Shown here: piece after piece, positions 6,484 through 13,783 of the stretch | How the letters are laid out: the number at the start of each line of letters is the position of its first letter | How positions within the stretch are numbered: the stretch's first letter is position 1 | Assembly (NCBI GenBank): GCA_905208455.1 | Contig: CAJLPK010000014.1 | Coordinates: 1-28,364, forward strand | Direction of reading: 5' to 3' | Length of the DNA stretch: 28,364 nucleotides | From: an uncultured Bacillota bacterium | GTDB taxonomy: Bacteria; Bacillota; Clostridia; Christensenellales; QAND01 | The notes under the pieces: generated by a model | Database searches by the model: none | Seen by the model: the letters and a program-made list of their open reading frames with translations, nothing else | What the model was told of the DNA's origin: nothing | Program-made: the position numbers and the translations under genes

Positions 6484-8436
6484 TTGACAGATTACGTAAT
6501 TGTAATCGGTTGTGCAGTGCTGGCGCTGATCTTGGCGCTTGGCCTCTATCTGCGCAACGCATCCATCAAAGTGACCAACCCGCGGATGGAGGAGATCGCT
6601 GGCTATATCAGCGAAGGCGCGATGGCGTACCTGCGCCGTCAGTACAGCATTTTGGCTGTGTTCATCGTTGTGATGTTCGCCGTCCTTCTCATCGCAGGGC
6701 TTGGCTGGGAAACGGCCGTATGTTTCATCATCGGCGCACTGTTTTCCATTGCAGCGGGCTTCTTTGGGATGAAATCCGCAACCAAAAGCAACGTGCGTAC
6801 CGCACAGAACGCTTCCAAGGGCCTGAAGGCTGCGTTGGATGTAGCGTTCTCCGGCGGCGCGGTATTGGGCTTGGCTGTCGTTGGCCTGGGCGCTTTGGGC
6901 CTGACGGCGCTGTATATGATCTTCCAGGATACGGATATCATCATGGGCTTCTCGCTGGGCGCCAGCTCCATTGCGCTGTTCTGCCGTGTAGGCGGCGGTA
7001 TTTACACCAAAGCAGCCGATGTGGGCGCTGACCTGGTCGGCAAGGTAGAAGCCGGCATCCCGGAGGACGACCCGCGCAACCCGGCCGTGATCGCGGACAA
7101 CGTTGGTGATAACGTCGGCGACGTAGCCGGCATGGGCGCCGACCTGTTTGAAAGCTATGTAGGCGCCATCATCTCTGCGATGATGCTGGGCTATATCGCC
7201 ATTAAATCCACCGGCATTTCGCTGACGCTCTTGTTGGTTGCCGCCGGTATCGCCAGCTCTATCATCGGCATTTTGTTTGTAAAGCTCGTTGGCGGCAACA
7301 AGCCGCAGCGCTCGCTGAACCTGGGCACGTATCTGTCCAGCGCGCTGATGATCGTCGCTTCCTTCTTCCTGTGCCAGAATGTAGACCTCAACCTGTTCTA
7401 CGCCATCATCTCGGGCGTTGTATCCGGTTTGGTCATCGGCGTTGCCACGGAATACTATACCTCTGCGGATTATAAGCCGGTCAAACGCATTGGCGAGCAG
7501 AGCGAGACCGGCCCGGCGACGACGATCCTGTCCGGCTATGCCATCGGTCTGAAATCCGTTGTGATCCCGATTTTGATCATTGCCATTGCCGTATATGTTT
7601 CCAGTGAGTTTGCCGGCTTGTACGGCGTAGCGCTGGCAGCTGTCGGCATGCTGTCCACCGTCGGCATCACCATTGCGGTGGATGCCTATGGCCCGGTTGC
7701 GGATAATGCGGGCGGTATTGCGGAAATGAGTGAGCTGCCGGATGAGATCCGCGAGATCACCGACCATCTCGATTCCGTCGGCAATACCACCGCTGCCATC
7801 GGCAAAGGCTTTTCCATTGGCTCTGCTGCATTGACGGCGCTGGCCTTATTCTCCAGCTATGCGACCACGACCAATCTGTCCGTCGTCGACTTTTTGGACC
7901 CGACCGTCATCGTAGGCCTGTTCGTAGGCGGTATGCTGAGCTTCCTGTTTGCTGCGCTGACCATTGATTCCGTCAGCAAGGCGGCCAACAAGATGATCGA
8001 GGAGGTCCGCCGCCAGTTCCGCGAAAAGCCCGGCATCATGCAAGGCACCGACAAGCCGGATTACAGCGCTTGCGTGGATATTTCCACCCGCGCTGCGCTG
8101 CGTGAAATGATCCTGCCCGGCGCCATTGCCATCATCGCTCCGATTTTGCTGGGCGTTTTGCTGGGGCCTGCTTCCTTGGCCGGCCTTTTGGTTGGCGCAA
8201 CGCTGACCGGTGTATTGGTCGCCATCCAAATGGCCAATGCCGGCGGCGCTTGGGACAATGCAAAGAAATACATTGAATCCGGCGCGCATGGCGGCAAGGG
8301 CTCCGAGGCACACAAGGCTGCGGTCATCGGCGATACCGTGGGCGATCCGTTCAAGGATACCTCCGGCCCGGCCATGAATATCCTCATCAAGCTGATGAGT
8401 ATTGTAGCGTTGGTATTTGCCCCGCTGTTCATGTAA
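6484..8436 (+). CDS. hppA: K+-stimulated membrane pyrophosphatase, probable Na+ (or H+) pump
   Basis: A 650-residue polytopic membrane protein that hydrolyses pyrophosphate and pumps Na+ or H+ across the cytoplasmic membrane. The substrate-binding motifs are intact: ADVGADLVGKVEAGIPEDDPRNPAVIADNVGDNVGD (from residue 178), AYGPVADNAGGIAEM (from 401), and the C-terminal AVIGDTVGDPFKDTSGP. Residue A437 in GNTTAAIGKG marks the K+-dependent subfamily; K+-independent enzymes have Lys there. Na+ transport is inferred from that subfamily, whose members in Clostridia are often Na+ pumps. The start is TTG at 6484, with GAGGTGAG six bases upstream; the earlier in-frame ATGs lack a binding site and lie before or in the promoter. 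A single-gene unit ending in a strong terminator. Confidence 0.95.
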   Translation: MTDYVIVIGCAVLALILALGLYLRNASIKVTNPRMEEIAGYISEGAMAYLRRQYSILAVFIVVMFAVLLIAGLGWETAVCFIIGALFSIAAGFFGMKSATKSNVRTAQNASKGLKAALDVAFSGGAVLGLAVVGLGALGLTALYMIFQDTDIIMGFSLGASSIALFCRVGGGIYTKAADVGADLVGKVEAGIPEDDPRNPAVIADNVGDNVGDVAGMGADLFESYVGAIISAMMLGYIAIKSTGISLTLLLVAAGIASSIIGILFVKLVGGNKPQRSLNLGTYLSSALMIVASFFLCQNVDLNLFYAIISGVVSGLVIGVATEYYTSADYKPVKRIGEQSETGPATTILSGYAIGLKSVVIPILIIAIAVYVSSEFAGLYGVALAAVGMLSTVGITIAVDAYGPVADNAGGIAEMSELPDEIREITDHLDSVGNTTAAIGKGFSIGSAALTALALFSSYATTTNLSVVDFLDPTVIVGLFVGGMLSFLFAALTIDSVSKAANKMIEEVRRQFREKPGIMQGTDKPDYSACVDISTRAALREMILPGAIAIIAPILLGVLLGPASLAGLLVGATLTGVLVAIQMANAGGAWDNAKKYIESGAHGGKGSEAHKAAVIGDTVGDPFKDTSGPAMNILIKLMSIVALVFAPLFM

Positions 8437-8445
8437 AAAAAGTAT

Positions 8446-8474
8446 AAAAAGGAGAGGAAATCCTCTCCTTTTTT
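8446..8474 (+). terminator. Terminator of hppA
   Basis: A 13-bp perfect stem (AAAAAGGAGAGGA with its complement), a two-base loop and a T-tract lie ten bases after the hppA stop. Confidence 0.92.
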
Positions 8475-8483
8475 ATTTTCTTG

Positions 8484-8492
8484 TGCTACAAT
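8484..8492 (+). promoter_or_regulatory. Possible extended -10 promoter of the 8526-10223 operon
   Basis: TGC followed by TACAAT (8487-8492) is an extended -10 type element just past the hppA terminator. No good -35 is seen; a position 17 bases upstream falls inside the terminator stem. Confidence 0.4.
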
Positions 8493-8525
8493 ACTTACCA
8501 TCATAAGAAAAAGGATGGAACTGCA

Positions 8526-9182
8526 TTGGAGCAATCGTATGAACGCCCGCTGGATATGCGCGGGCTGAAGTTTATCTATTACGGCATGTTGATCGGCCTG
8601 GCCTCTTTCTTGTTTACAGGTACGGTAAATCTCATCATCTCCTTTGGGAAATTTATCCTTATGATATACGGGCTATATCATCTTTGCAAAACGGATATGT
8701 GTTATCGTTCCCCCTGGAACTGGTGCTGGGCCTGCCTTACCTTTTCCTTGATCGATCTTGGCATCACGCTTTGGTTTATCTTTACCCAGCATATGTATCC
8801 GTGGTGGCTGCTCGTCATCATGAGCATCGGCGGCACGGTGCTGTATGTGCTGTATATCCGGGCGCTTTGCAAATCCACCGCCATCATTTCCCGCCAAACC
8901 GGCCAAAACGCTCAGGTGGAGCCCATCATTTGGTCTCGCTGGCGCTGGCTCTGGATCAGCCAAACAGCCTATATTGTGGCCTACATTGTTTACGCGCTCG
9001 GAATCCGTTTTCAGCTCTTTAACATCACGACCGTCGTACAGCTGATGAGTGTGGTTACGCTGTTTGTCATGACCTGGCTCATCGCCATGTTCAACGCCTG
9101 CTTTATTGCGTTGAACAATCAGTACCGTATCCACCCCGAGTATGGCAATCCTTCCCTAACAGATGGGAAGAAAAAGAAATGA
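8526..9182 (+). CDS. Six-helix membrane protein of unknown family, coupled to lrgA
   Basis: A 218-residue protein I do not recognise. Six hydrophobic segments are visible near residues 15-35, 37-54, 66-87, 93-114, 143-162 and 169-195. Tryptophan-rich patches sit at the membrane edges (SPWNWCW near 63-68, WSRWRWLW near 136-143), and the tail is basic (GKKKK). The start is taken as TTG 8526 with AAGGA upstream at about ten bases; the ATG at 8515 is in another frame. The stop overlaps the lrgA ATG (ATGA), so it is translated together with lrgA and lrgB. Its place as first gene suggests a role in the LrgAB transporter system, but that is inference. Confidence 0.75.
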   Translation: MEQSYERPLDMRGLKFIYYGMLIGLASFLFTGTVNLIISFGKFILMIYGLYHLCKTDMCYRSPWNWCWACLTFSLIDLGITLWFIFTQHMYPWWLLVIMSIGGTVLYVLYIRALCKSTAIISRQTGQNAQVEPIIWSRWRWLWISQTAYIVAYIVYALGIRFQLFNITTVVQLMSVVTLFVMTWLIAMFNACFIALNNQYRIHPEYGNPSLTDGKKKK

Positions 9183-9559
9183 AGGTTCTGAAATCCCTAG
9201 CCCTTCTATTCTTTCTATGCTGGGTGGGCGATGTGGCTTCTGCCTATCTGCCCATTCCCATTCCCGGCAGCGTGATCAGCATGGTCCTGCTGCTGCTATT
9301 GCTGCTTTTTGGCATTCTAAAGCAGCAGCAGGTACAGCCCGTCGGCGGCTATTTGCTGGAAAACATGGGCATTCTTTTTCTGCCCAGCCTTGTCATGGTT
9401 GTGGAAATATGGCCCCTGCTACGCATGTATTTGTTTGAAATTTTCTTTATCGGCATCGTTGTCACTTTCGTAACCTTTGTCGCAACCGCCCTCAGCCTCA
9501 AGGGACTGCTTGCCTGGCAGCGCAAAAGAAGGGAGGCCCGCCATGACAGCCCTTCTTGA
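9179..9559 (+). CDS. lrgA: CidA/LrgA-family membrane protein
   Basis: A 126-residue holin-like membrane protein of the CidA/LrgA family. The conserved LPIPIPGSVISMVLLLLLL and ENMGILFLPSLVMVVE segments are present, with four hydrophobic helices and a basic C-terminal tail (WQRKRREARH). LrgA with LrgB was first described as an anti-holin system controlling murein hydrolases in Staphylococcus; in B. subtilis the homologous pair (PftAB/YsbAB) takes up pyruvate. The ATG overlaps the upstream stop codon; the ribosome binding site is weak (GGAAGAAAAAGAA), consistent with coupling. It overlaps lrgB by 17 bases. Confidence 0.93.
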   Translation: MKVLKSLALLFFLCWVGDVASAYLPIPIPGSVISMVLLLLLLLFGILKQQQVQPVGGYLLENMGILFLPSLVMVVEIWPLLRMYLFEIFFIGIVVTFVTFVATALSLKGLLAWQRKRREARHDSPS

Positions 9560-10223
9560 CACCCCGCTGTTCGGCATTTTCCTTTCCTTGGCCGCCTATG
9601 CCTTTGGGGTGTTTGTCCATAAAAAAACCGGCCTGTTGATTTTGCACCCGCTGCTCATTGCGCTTGCCTGTGTCGTTGGTTTTTTGATGCTGACGGGCGT
9701 TCCGCTCTCCTATTATGAGCAGGGCGGCAGCATTATCTCCATGTTTTTGCCGGCCGCCACCGCATCTCTGGCGCTCTCCATTTATCGGCAGAGAACGGTT
9801 TTAAGGCAAAACTGGCTCCCCGTTCTGGTTGGCACGGGAATCGGGGCGCTGACCTCTATGCTTACCACGCTCCTTTTATGCCACCTGTTTGGCCTAGAAG
9901 AGCAAATCACGGTTTCGCTGCTTCCAAAATCCGTAACCACCCCCATCGCCGTGGCCCTGTGCGAGCAGGCGGGCGGCATCACTGCCATCACGGTGGTCAT
10001 CGTGATGATGACAGGCGTACCCGGCGCCATCATGGCCCCGTATCTTATCAAATGGTTAAAAATTGAGGATCCCGTGATCCAGGGCGTTGCCATCGGAACA
10101 GCCAGCCATGCTGTCGGCACTGCTAAAGCTATAGAAATCGGCGAAGTGCAGGGAGCCATGAGCGGCCTTTCCATCGGCATTGCCGGCGTTTGGACCGTGC
10201 TTTTTGCTCTGTTCCTGATGTAA
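9543..10223 (+). CDS. lrgB: LrgB/CidB-family membrane protein
   Basis: A 226-residue integral membrane protein with the LrgB signatures SLLPKSVTTPIAVAL and GTASHAVGTAKAIEIGEVQGAMSGLSIGIAG near the C-terminus. It is the partner of LrgA; together they form a membrane complex linked to pyruvate transport or to control of cell lysis, depending on species. The start at 9543 has GGGAGG six bases upstream, inside lrgA. It is the last gene of the unit; no LytSR-type regulator is present in the window. Confidence 0.94.
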   Translation: MTALLDTPLFGIFLSLAAYAFGVFVHKKTGLLILHPLLIALACVVGFLMLTGVPLSYYEQGGSIISMFLPAATASLALSIYRQRTVLRQNWLPVLVGTGIGALTSMLTTLLLCHLFGLEEQITVSLLPKSVTTPIAVALCEQAGGITAITVVIVMMTGVPGAIMAPYLIKWLKIEDPVIQGVAIGTASHAVGTAKAIEIGEVQGAMSGLSIGIAGVWTVLFALFLM

Positions 10224-10249
10224 AAAAGGCCCGTACGGGCCTTTTTTAC
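10224..10249. terminator. Bidirectional terminator between lrgB and the YugP-like gene
   Basis: A perfect 26-base palindrome (arms AAAAAAGGCCCGT and its complement) lies between convergent genes. The minus-strand stop codon lies inside the right-hand T-tract. Confidence 0.9.
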
Positions 10250-10935
10250 TCTCTGTTTCGCGTGATCAGCAATAACCTTAAAAACTGCAGCAATGCTAAA
10301 AATGTAGAGGCCAGGTATGTCATAGCAGCCGCGCTGAGCACCTGGCTGACGCCGCTTTGCTCCTCTTCCGTATAGCCGCCCATTTGATAGATCAATTCTT
10401 TTGCGCGGTTTGAAGCATTGAGCTCTACCGGCAGCGTGATCACCTGAAATACAACCACGGCCGCATATAAAATCAACGCTGCCGTAACCAGGCCGCCCAG
10501 CTCCAAGACAAAGCCTAGGATCAATAACGGAATGGAAAGGCTGGAAGCCAGGTTCACCGCCGGCACGATGGAGTTGCGCAGGGTCAGCGGCGTATAGTGC
10601 TGCGCATGCTGGATGGCATGTCCAACCTCATGCGCGGCAATGCCGACAGAAGCAGCCGATGCACGGGAGGCGACCTCCTGCGATAACCGCAGCACACGGG
10701 TACGCGGATCATAATGATCTGACATGCGTCCGCCGATGACCTCAATAGGAATATCCTGCAGGCCTGCTTGGTCCAGCAGCTGCCTAGCAATTTGTGCGCC
10801 TGTCTCCCCTTTTCTTGTTTGCAGCATCTGGTTCCTTTTGTATACATGGCTGACACGCCACTGTGCCCAGCCTACGATCATCATTCCTACCAACACTAAG
10901 AGAATGCTTTTATCAAAATAATAGGGAAAAAACAT
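10246..10935 (-). CDS. YugP-like membrane zinc metallopeptidase
   Basis: A 229-residue membrane protein of the YugP/zinc metallopeptidase family. One N-terminal helix (about residues 11-27) is followed by a soluble domain with the zinc motif HEVGH (H102, E103, H106) in IAAHEVGHAIQHAQHYTPLTLR, then two or three hydrophobic segments (about 120-170) and a C-terminal one. The GGRMSDHYDPRTRVLRLS segment ahead of the motif is typical of the family. The start at 10935 has AAGGAGG eleven bases upstream. The physiological substrate of YugP proteins is not established. It lies downstream of the unknown 338-residue gene, with its own likely promoter. Confidence 0.9.
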   Translation of the reverse strand: MFFPYYFDKSILLVLVGMMIVGWAQWRVSHVYKRNQMLQTRKGETGAQIARQLLDQAGLQDIPIEVIGGRMSDHYDPRTRVLRLSQEVASRASAASVGIAAHEVGHAIQHAQHYTPLTLRNSIVPAVNLASSLSIPLLILGFVLELGGLVTAALILYAAVVVFQVITLPVELNASNRAKELIYQMGGYTEEEQSGVSQVLSAAAMTYLASTFLALLQFLRLLLITRNRE

Positions 10936-10964
10936 AAAATTTGCTGCCTCCTTAATTTCAGAGT

Positions 10965-10993
10965 ATTGTAGCATAAGCGCCTTTTGCCCGCAA
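10965..10993 (-). promoter_or_regulatory. Probable promoter of the YugP-like gene
   Basis: On the minus strand TTGCGG (10988-10993) and TACAAT (10965-10970) are 17 bases apart, and TG precedes the -10 by one base (extended -10). It lies just past the stop of the upstream gene. Confidence 0.55.
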
Positions 10994-10995
10994 CC

Positions 10996-12012
10996 TCAGT
11001 CCGTTTCTATGTTGGCCATGCGGCCCTGTTCAAAGGTGCAGCGAAAATCATGGACTACAAATGCATCTTCAAATAGTTTGGCCGCTAGGAGCAAAACTAT
11101 TTGCTCTTCTTTTCGCATTTGAGTTTCATACACAAAATCAAAAGGGCCTAAAAATGCCGCTGCATCCTCCAGCGAAAGCTCCGCAGCCCACTCCGGGACC
11201 AGGCACCAGCGCATTTCCTCCTGCTTTTTGTATAATACCGCCTGCGCGAACGCCTCTGCCATCTTCTCTATCGGCAGCAGCGCCCTGTCCGCCAGGGACT
11301 GTGAGACGATCTCTTCGCTTTGGCGCTGCCATGCGCCAGCCTGGTACTGATATACTGTACGCTGCTCATGGCCCAGCGCATCTCCTAGCGCCTGGTACAC
11401 AGTCAACGTTTTTTCCTCCAGCTCTGCACGTGCATATTCGTCCAGCAGGACATGATATTGGCCTTGCTGGTGGGCGCAAAACAAAAACCTGTCACCCTTT
11501 TTCCCTTGCCCCTGAATCAAAAGATCTGCTTGGGAAAATACCGATACAATCTGAATTTGCGCACGCTCTAGATCCTCCACCTGGTACAAAAAGCTCAAAT
11601 CCCCGGTATCCCGGGCGCCAATGGCCAGGTATGTATGCTGTTCCTCTGAGATCGTGGCTTCGCAGGCGGTTCCGTCCAAAAAAAAGGATTGACTGGCCAG
11701 CAGATGAGGATATTTGTGGACCTTCTCCTTATATACGGACTCTAGCTGCCAATGGATATGGATCGTCTCTCCCTGTAAAAAGCACTGGCCGCCCAAGGGC
11801 GCTTCGATGGGCTGTCCCTGCATCAGCTGTACTTTGACTGCCTTTGGCAAATATCCCTTCTGCAAGGGCTGGGATGTTAGATAGAGCGCCCCGCTCGGCG
11901 AAACGGGGCAGACAATATCCTGTGTCGTATCGCCTATGATCTGCCCGTTCAGGCTCACAATTTGCGGAATCGTCTGTTTTGGAATATGGATCACCGGCAA
12001 TAGCAACGTCAT
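10996..12012 (-). CDS. Hypothetical protein, 338 residues, family not recognised
   Basis: I do not recognise this protein. It has no signal peptide, no membrane segment and no obvious catalytic motif. The first half is rich in short beta-like stretches (LLLPVIHIPKQTIPQIVSLNGQIIGDTTQDIVCP, then GALYLTSQPLQKGYLPKAVKVQL), with some resemblance to small beta domains such as PEGA, which is too weak to call. The second half is Gln/Glu-rich and helical (EEKTLTVYQALGDALGHEQ, LPIEKMAEAFAQAVLYKKQEE). The ATG at 12012 has GGGGAG close upstream; the in-frame ATG at 12039 has no binding site and falls inside a possible -10 element. It is divergent from the Myb-like regulator. Confidence 0.75.
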   Translation of the reverse strand: MTLLLPVIHIPKQTIPQIVSLNGQIIGDTTQDIVCPVSPSGALYLTSQPLQKGYLPKAVKVQLMQGQPIEAPLGGQCFLQGETIHIHWQLESVYKEKVHKYPHLLASQSFFLDGTACEATISEEQHTYLAIGARDTGDLSFLYQVEDLERAQIQIVSVFSQADLLIQGQGKKGDRFLFCAHQQGQYHVLLDEYARAELEEKTLTVYQALGDALGHEQRTVYQYQAGAWQRQSEEIVSQSLADRALLPIEKMAEAFAQAVLYKKQEEMRWCLVPEWAAELSLEDAAAFLGPFDFVYETQMRKEEQIVLLLAAKLFEDAFVVHDFRCTFEQGRMANIETD

Positions 12013-12036
12013 TTCTCCCCTTTCATTCCCTTTTCT

Positions 12037-12044
12037 CATTGTAT
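12037..12044 (-). promoter_or_regulatory. Possible sigma-E/K-like -10 element upstream of the 338-residue gene
   Basis: The minus strand reads CATACAAT, identical to the consensus -10 of the mother-cell sporulation factor sigma-E, placed about 24 bases before the chosen ATG. The -35 region does not match well, so this is tentative. Confidence 0.3.
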
Positions 12045-12160
12045 GAGCAGGCTGCCTGCGGATAGCACTCCTTCTTCATTTTCCCGGCAATGCCAAAAAA
12101 AGGCGCATTTCGACTTTTTTATACATAGCCCTTTATGATGGGGCATAAGGTATAGTACAC

Positions 12161-12197
12161 AAAAGTGAAAAGAACCTGCTTTTCGCTTTTCTTTTTT
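12161..12197 (+). terminator. AT-rich terminator-like hairpin in divergent intergenic region
   Basis: AAAAGTGAAAAG (12161-12172) pairs with CTTTTCGCTTTT (12179-12190) over 12 positions with one wobble, followed by C and six T residues. It reads as a terminator on the plus strand although no plus-strand gene precedes it; it may shield the downstream promoter. Confidence 0.45.
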
Positions 12198-12207
12198 CCT
12201 GCATCCG

Positions 12208-12237
12208 TGCATAAATGCATATTTTTTGTCCATACTA
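12208..12237 (+). promoter_or_regulatory. Sigma-G-like (forespore) promoter of the Myb/SANT-like gene
   Basis: TGCATA (12208-12213), a 17-base spacer, and CATACTA (12231-12237). This matches the known Bacillus sigma-G consensus (TGAATA-type -35, N17-18, CATACTA -10) at 12 of 13 positions. Transcription would begin near 12245, seven bases ahead of the AGGGGG ribosome binding site. No good sigma-A promoter is visible in the same stretch. Confidence 0.55.
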
Positions 12238-12265
12238 AACTCATCAAAGAACAGGGGGCGTCGAT

Positions 12266-12880
12266 ATGACAGCAAAGCCGTCCGGCAAAGCAGGCTGGAC
12301 ACAGCACGAACAAGACATTTTATTTGAGCAGGCAAGAAAAGCCCGGGATATGGGGCTGCCGCTCAAGGCGGCGTTCGACCAGACTGCACGCCTGACCGGA
12401 CGCCAGCCCAACAGCATCCGAAACTTTTACTACGCCAAAATCAAAGAGGATGGCCTGGAAGCCCCGACGGGAGCCAGTGCATTTATCCCCTTTACCGATG
12501 AGGAGATCCGCTATCTATTGGAACAGGTGCTCACCCTGCAGGCCCAGGGCATGAGCGTACGCAGTATTACGCTGAAGCTCGGCCAAGACGACCGAAAGGC
12601 CATGCTCCGGTACCAAAACAAATACCGCAGTCTTTTGAAAAACAACCGGTCTTTGGTGGAACAAACGATTCAGGAGCTGCGGGCTGCAGGCAAGCCGGCC
12701 TATGATCCGTATCATGAACCGCGCATCAGCAAGGCGGGCCGCAAGCCGCAAAACCAGCGTGTGCAAGAGCTGGATCAGGCGCTGGTGGAGCTAGGAGCCA
12801 GCCTGCAAAAGGTCTCCGGCCTGGATCCCTTTCAATTTTTGCAGCAGCTCACGGCACTGGCAGCAAAGGCTGCCAGATAA
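12266..12880 (+). CDS. Myb/SANT-like DNA-binding protein, possible RsfA-type sporulation regulator
   Basis: A 204-residue basic protein. Residues 10-60 (WTQHEQDILFEQARKARDMG, AAFDQTARLTGRQPNSIRNFYYAKIKE) have the spacing of a Myb/SANT three-helix unit, and resemble the N-terminus of RsfA, a prespore regulator in Bacillus. Residues 76-125 (FTDEEIRYLLEQVL...GQDDRKAMLRYQNKYRSLL) form a second, similar unit. A Lys/Arg/Pro/Gln-rich linker near 150-166 and a helical tail follow. The ATG has AGGGGG eight bases upstream. Its sigma-G-like promoter supports a spore-related role. The RsfA link is by pattern, not by a search. Confidence 0.7.
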   Translation: MTAKPSGKAGWTQHEQDILFEQARKARDMGLPLKAAFDQTARLTGRQPNSIRNFYYAKIKEDGLEAPTGASAFIPFTDEEIRYLLEQVLTLQAQGMSVRSITLKLGQDDRKAMLRYQNKYRSLLKNNRSLVEQTIQELRAAGKPAYDPYHEPRISKAGRKPQNQRVQELDQALVELGASLQKVSGLDPFQFLQQLTALAAKAAR

Positions 12881-12882
12881 AC

Positions 12883-12914
12883 AAAAGGCGCATACAGGCG
12901 CCTTTTCTTTTTTT
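12883..12914 (+). terminator. Terminator of the Myb/SANT-like gene
   Basis: AAAAGGCGC pairs with GCGCCTTTT around a six-base loop, followed by a long T-rich tract (12903-12914). Confidence 0.9.
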
Positions 12915-12989
12915 ATACAGATCCTCCAAGAAGTCTTTGCTTTTTCCATGCTTGTCTGCTTTACTAGAAGAAGGAAAGAAGGGATCGCA

Positions 12990-13589
12990 ATGTATCGTAA
13001 AAGGTTTTTTTGTGTTTTCTGCTGCTTTTTTGCATTCTGTCTATGCGCATGCACGGCTTCTGCGCCTTCCTATATTTCCTTTACACAGCCCCAAGCCGCG
13101 TTTACCATACAGGTGCCGGCAGATTGGAGCCAGCAGACGACTGTGCTTTCCGATGAAACCATCCAGGCATACCCCAGCGGCTTTGATGCTGCCTATGTCA
13201 ATAGCTGCGAGGAAGCTGCTTATGTAGCCAGCTGGAATATTCCCGGGCAAAGCGCCAACTTTTCCATCATGCTGATCCGCCCCTCCGCCTTTTCTTTTGA
13301 TTTATTTGATGCCGAGGGGATGATGGCGTATTTGGGGGCAGATTCGACGCAATATGACATTTCCCTGGCCGATGAAGCGGCCTTGGCCCAGGAAAAAGAG
13401 CAGATTCGTTCTATTCCTTTTGCCGGTACGCTGACGCCCAAGGACCCCCAGGCCGGAGATCGCTGCGCAGCCTGGCGCGTCATCGAGCATCCGCGCGGCG
13501 CATATATTTTTACCGCCGACTGGACCTATGGCGACACACAGGCGCCCGAAATCTTTGAAACGATGCTGCGCAGTTTTACCGTTCTCTGA
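12990..13589 (+). CDS. Putative lipoprotein, PsbP-like
   Basis: A 199-residue exported protein. A basic N-terminus (MYRKR), a hydrophobic core with many Cys and Phe residues, and a lipobox L18-C19-A20-C21 predict a lipid-anchored protein on the outer face of the membrane. The mature part starts AFTIQVPADWSQQT and ends with ETMLRSFTVL, which is the pattern of the PsbP/MOG1-like fold found in many bacterial lipoproteins of unknown role. The ATG at 12990 has AAGGGA six bases upstream. There is no terminator after the gene, but a strong promoter follows within eight bases of the stop. Confidence 0.78.
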   Translation: MYRKRFFCVFCCFFAFCLCACTASAPSYISFTQPQAAFTIQVPADWSQQTTVLSDETIQAYPSGFDAAYVNSCEEAAYVASWNIPGQSANFSIMLIRPSAFSFDLFDAEGMMAYLGADSTQYDISLADEAALAQEKEQIRSIPFAGTLTPKDPQAGDRCAAWRVIEHPRGAYIFTADWTYGDTQAPEIFETMLRSFTVL

Positions 13590-13596
13590 TCCCCGC

Positions 13597-13626
13597 TTGA
13601 CAGGACAACCTCCTTTCCCTTATACT
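13597..13626 (+). promoter_or_regulatory. Strong promoter of the ATPase leader
   Basis: Consensus TTGACA (13597-13602), an 18-base spacer and TATACT (13621-13626). The start point near 13633 leaves a leader of about 214 bases before the ATPase start codon. Confidence 0.85.
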
Positions 13627-13632
13627 AAGCGA

Positions 13633-13783
13633 TACAACCGCTGGGTTGCGAAGGGAGCACGATTTTTTCGATGGACGACGCTGATACAGGCGCACCACCT
13701 AAAAACCGCTTTACATCTGTATATTTTGTTCATACAAGACATAGCCTGCTTTTCATAAAGAAAGGTCGGGGCTGTGTCTTTTT
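13633..13783 (+). ncRNA. Candidate leader RNA (attenuator or small RNA) upstream of the cation ATPase
   Basis: The segment between the strong promoter and an internal terminator is about 150 bases long and has local hairpins: CAACC-GCTG-GGTTG near 13636-13649 and TGTAT/ATACA near 13719-13736. It does not carry the conserved cores I know for the yybP-ykoY, M-box, NiCo, guanidine or c-di-GMP riboswitches. It could be an uncharacterised metal- or ion-responsive leader, or a free small RNA. Boundaries are inferred from the promoter and T-tract. Confidence 0.4.
13738..13783 (+). terminator. Terminator-like hairpin inside the ATPase leader
   Basis: GACATAGCC (13738-13746) pairs with GGCTGTGTC (13770-13778) over nine positions with one wobble, followed by five T residues. 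The 23-base loop holds a small CTTT/AAAG hairpin. It lies 63 bases upstream of the ATPase ATG, so full-length transcripts must read through it or start beyond it. Confidence 0.6.

Noticed and set aside
6466..7767. 433-codon open frame on the minus strand opposite hppA
   Set aside because: It is the antisense of a well-conserved pyrophosphatase; the product is His/Asp/Arg-rich, has no recognisable domain, and arises from codon bias.
12036..12335. 99-codon minus-strand frame across the divergent intergenic region
   Set aside because: It overlaps both the promoter and the start of the Myb-like gene, and no ribosome binding site fits it.
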